The position numbers and the translations under genes were made by a program. The notes under the pieces were generated by a model. That model saw only the letters and a list, made by a program, of their open reading frames with translations, was not told the DNA's origin and ran no database searches. A stretch of 64,000 bases of DNA from JAAYCI01 sp964371725 (GTDB taxonomy: Bacteria > Bacillota > Clostridia > Oscillospirales > Ruminococcaceae): NCBI GenBank assembly GCA_964371725.1, contig CAYJNQ010000006.1:32956-96955 (forward strand), read 5' to 3'. The number at the start of each line of letters is the position of its first letter. Position 1 is the stretch's first letter. Below, one piece after another: positions 61,847-64,000 of the stretch.

Positions 61847-62631
61847 ACGAGTTGAAACTGGCGGCTTCGCACATTGCTTGGACGGCAGAGGAGGAAGAGG
61901 GAGCCATGCTTCTTCTAAAGCAATTTGGGTTTCAAGGCCTGGAAATTGCGCCGCCCCGTGTGGCCGGAACCGAGCCCTACGAGTGCCCGCAAAAGGTGGC
62001 GGACTATGCACGGCGTGTGCATCGGGAATACGGCCTAAAAGTGTGCAGCATGCAAAGCATTTGGTTTGGAAAAACGGGCAGCCTCTTCGGTGCAGAAAGG
62101 GCGGCGCTTTTGGCCTATAGCAAACAGGCCATCCGTTTTGCCGGTGCGGCCGAAATTCCAAATCTGGTGTTTGGTTGCCCGAAAAACCGCATTGTGCCAA
62201 AGGGTGTCGGCGAGGACGAGGCGATTTCTTTTTTTAGGGAGCTTGCCGAAGAAGCCGAAAATGAGCACAGCTGTTTTTCTTTGGAGGCAAACCCGCCGTT
62301 GTATGGCACAAATTTCATGAATACCACAAACGCGGCTTTGGAGATGGCAAGGCGTGTGAACCATGCAGGGTGCAAGGTGAACTTGGATGTGGGCACGATG
62401 ATAGAAAACGAGGAATCGGTGGAAATTTTACGCGGTAGGGTGCGGGAAATCAACCATGTGCACATCAGCGAGCCAAACCTTGTTCCAATACAAAAACGAA
62501 AGTTGCATCAAGGTTTGGGGCAGTTGCTGCGAGAAGAGGGCTATGCGGGCTATGTTTCCATAGAGATGAAAAGTGTACCCCGCGCAGTTTTGGAAGAAAC
62601 CCTATCTTATATTTGTGAGGCTTTTGCATGA
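61840..62631 (+). CDS. Sugar phosphate isomerase/epimerase-like TIM barrel
   Basis: The 263-residue protein follows the AP endonuclease family 2/xylose-isomerase-like TIM barrel. Metal-ligand positions appear in order: FSLEANPP (Glu), NLDVGTM (Asp), NHVHISEPN (His) and VSIEMKS (Glu). The TTG at 61840 is the most likely start, lying inside the SDR end with GGGGG upstream; a TTG four codons later is possible. The next gene overlaps its stop. The role in the glycan operon is inferred. Confidence 0.78.
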   Translation: MVNELKLAASHIAWTAEEEEGAMLLLKQFGFQGLEIAPPRVAGTEPYECPQKVADYARRVHREYGLKVCSMQSIWFGKTGSLFGAERAALLAYSKQAIRFAGAAEIPNLVFGCPKNRIVPKGVGEDEAISFFRELAEEAENEHSCFSLEANPPLYGTNFMNTTNAALEMARRVNHAGCKVNLDVGTMIENEESVEILRGRVREINHVHISEPNLVPIQKRKLHQGLGQLLREEGYAGYVSIEMKSVPRAVLEETLSYICEAFA

Positions 62632-63428
62632 AAGAGACAACATTTCAGAATATAGAGGGTGTGCCGGATTTTACGCTGGCACAATTTGCAGAGAGACGGC
62701 GTAAGTACTGCCTGCTCATTCCCGTGCTCAACGAAAACGGACGCTTGCAAAAAGAATTGCAAAGGGCACGCAGGGCCAAGGTGGAACAGTGGGTGGACAT
62801 TCTCATCTGCGACGGCGGTAGCAGCGACGGTGGCACACGGCACAGCGTGCTCAAGGCGCTTGGTGTGCGGGCTCTTTTAACCAAAACGGGCCCCGGAAAA
62901 CAGGGGGCGCAGTTACGCTGTGGCATCTACTGGGCCCTAGAGCAGGGCTATGAGGGTGTTTTAACCATTGATGGGAACAACAAAGACAGCATCGAGGATG
63001 TGCACCGTTTTGTAAAAAAATTGGAGCAGGGCATGGATTTTGTGCAGGGAAGCCGTTTTGTGAAGGGGGGTCTTGCGCGCAACACGCCGCTCTCTCGTCA
63101 TTTGGCTGTGCGTCTTGTTCATGCACCGGTGGTTTCGCTCACGGCGCGGCACCACTTTACCGATACCACAAACGCATTCCGTGCCTATTCAAAACGCTAT
63201 CTCACACACCCGGATGTGAAGCCCTTGCGCGATGTTTTTACAGGATATGAACTGCTTTGCTATTTAAGCACACGTGCTTCTCAGCTGGGGCTTGCCTGCT
63301 GCGAGGTGCCGGTGGTGCGCGTGTATCCGAAAGGGGAGCCCACGCCCACCAAAATTAAAGGTGTGCGCGGAAACTATGAACTGCTTCGCATTTTGGCATT
63401 GAACGCCGCAGGGCATTATGAGCCCTGA
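62628..63428 (+). CDS. Family 2 glycosyltransferase (dolichol-phosphate mannosyltransferase-like)
   Basis: The 266-residue protein has LLIPVLNENGR, LICDGGSSDGG (nucleotide-sugar site), TIDGNNKDSIED in the DxD position, and QGSRF, like polyprenyl-phosphate or single-domain GT2 enzymes. No membrane helices are present. It overlaps the TIM-barrel gene (ATGA) and precedes the FAD oxidoreductase by 32 bases. The acceptor is unknown. Confidence 0.82.
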   Translation: MKETTFQNIEGVPDFTLAQFAERRRKYCLLIPVLNENGRLQKELQRARRAKVEQWVDILICDGGSSDGGTRHSVLKALGVRALLTKTGPGKQGAQLRCGIYWALEQGYEGVLTIDGNNKDSIEDVHRFVKKLEQGMDFVQGSRFVKGGLARNTPLSRHLAVRLVHAPVVSLTARHHFTDTTNAFRAYSKRYLTHPDVKPLRDVFTGYELLCYLSTRASQLGLACCEVPVVRVYPKGEPTPTKIKGVRGNYELLRILALNAAGHYEP

Positions 63429-63460
63429 GACACGGCGCACAAAACGAGAGGGGGGAAACC

Positions 63461-64000
63461 TTGGCCTACGATAAAATCATCATCGGTGCAGGGCTTTACG
63501 GCCTTTATGCCGCGCGCTTTTGTGGGCGGGCAGGCCAGCGTGTATTGGTTTTAGAGCGCGAGCGTGCCCCCTTTATGCGCGCCACCACCATCAACCAAGC
63601 CCGTGTGCACATGGGCTATCATTATCCACGTTCTTTGAGCACGGCGATGCGCAGTGCGGAATATTTTAATCGTTTCAACGAAGAATTCGAAGATTGTATT
63701 CACTCGTCATTTGAAAAAGTGTATGCCACCAGCAAACACTTTAGCTGGACAAATGCCGAGGCCTTTGTGAAATTTTGCAAAGCGGCCAACATACGCTGTG
63801 AGGAGTTGCCCATTGGGCGATATTTTAAACCCGAGGTATGCGATGGTGCGTTTTTGACGACGGAATACACCTACGACGCCGCCATTTTACGGCGAAAACT
63901 CATGGAGGACATTGCCGCCCTGCCTGGTGTGCAACTTCGCTTTGAAGAAGAGGTGAAGGGAATTTGCGAGCGGGAAAATTTGTATGAGATAAAAACATCG
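63461..64000 (+). CDS. FAD-dependent oxidoreductase (3' partial)
   Basis: The frame is open to the end of the window (180 codons). It starts at a TTG with GAGGGGGG 5 bases upstream. YDKIIIGAGLYGLYAARF is the FAD Rossmann motif with GxGxxG, followed by VLVLERE and NQARVHMGYHYPRS, which resembles DAO-type oxidoreductases found in capsule and surface-glycan clusters. The C-terminal half is outside the window, so the substrate domain cannot be judged. Confidence 0.8.
   Translation, partial: MAYDKIIIGAGLYGLYAARFCGRAGQRVLVLERERAPFMRATTINQARVHMGYHYPRSLSTAMRSAEYFNRFNEEFEDCIHSSFEKVYATSKHFSWTNAEAFVKFCKAANIRCEELPIGRYFKPEVCDGAFLTTEYTYDAAILRRKLMEDIAALPGVQLRFEEEVKGICERENLYEIKTS

Noticed and set aside
1..64000. 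CRISPR arrays, insertion sequences, prophage or integrase genes
   Set aside because: No regularly spaced direct repeats, transposase, terminal inverted repeats or phage genes were found.

Overview
The window is ordinary chromosomal DNA of a Gram-positive-type bacterium, most likely a Clostridia member of the Bacillota, possibly Oscillospirales-like. The signs are strong GGAGG-type ribosome sites, frequent TTG and GTG starts, an M24 peptidase next to efp, a CD1247-type zinc-ribbon protein, DegV, YqeG, an HPr-like protein, an ftsEX/M23/S41 division operon, and no outer-membrane genes. I see no phage, insertion sequence, CRISPR array, tRNA or rRNA. Taxonomy is inferred from gene content only.

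Layout. 1-2838: end of a surface-glycan locus (carbohydrate biosynthesis protein, Wzx-like flippase). 2930-6688: an unknown Cys/His-rich membrane protein, SppA, HflX. 7132-9398 (minus): an orphan FliD-like protein, then an nfeD-SPFH operon. 9782-12760 (plus): rpsU, yqeG, M24 peptidase, efp, zinc-ribbon protein. 12849-13691 (minus): glycerophosphodiesterase. 14020-36453 (plus) is a long co-directional block: two-component pair, pyridoxal kinase, trmL, degV, ddl-murI-DUF1934-argS, a zincin, a CdaR-type regulator, ftsE-ftsX-M23 hydrolase-S41 protein, GT2, rmlA-rmlD-rmlB, proB-proA and two unknown membrane proteins. 36565-42238 is mostly minus: two YjbQ paralogues, rsmA, an HPr-like protein, an M23 lipid-side peptidase and a C39-like protein, with a plus-strand cold-shock gene. 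42416-44349: a frameshifted S9 peptidase. 44504-49654: gltA, HAD hydrolase, exoA, tyrosine phosphatase, nnrD. 49740-57323: small unknowns, an HD protein, rhodanese lipoprotein plus TVP38, Fe-S protein, a two-start membrane protein, mutY, asnS. 57675-64000 (plus): a low-GC polytopic membrane protein, dacA, and the start of another glycan-type operon (SDR, TIM-barrel epimerase, GT2, FAD oxidoreductase) that runs off the window.

The dominant theme is the cell envelope: peptidoglycan precursors (ddl, murI), hydrolysis at division (ftsEX and the M23 protein), D,D-carboxypeptidase, dTDP-rhamnose genes, flippase and glycosyltransferases. The most striking observation is that two proteins from hydrolase families have lost catalytic residues while keeping the fold signatures. 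The S41 protein in the ftsEX operon has Ser to Ala and Lys to Gln at the exact catalytic spacing. The C39-like protein has Gly in place of the nucleophilic Cys. Other points of interest are an orphan FliD homologue, a family of four near-identical bidirectional terminators placed only between convergent genes, a CTG-started dacA with a KMG box, and a perfect 29-bp palindrome upstream of an M23 gene.
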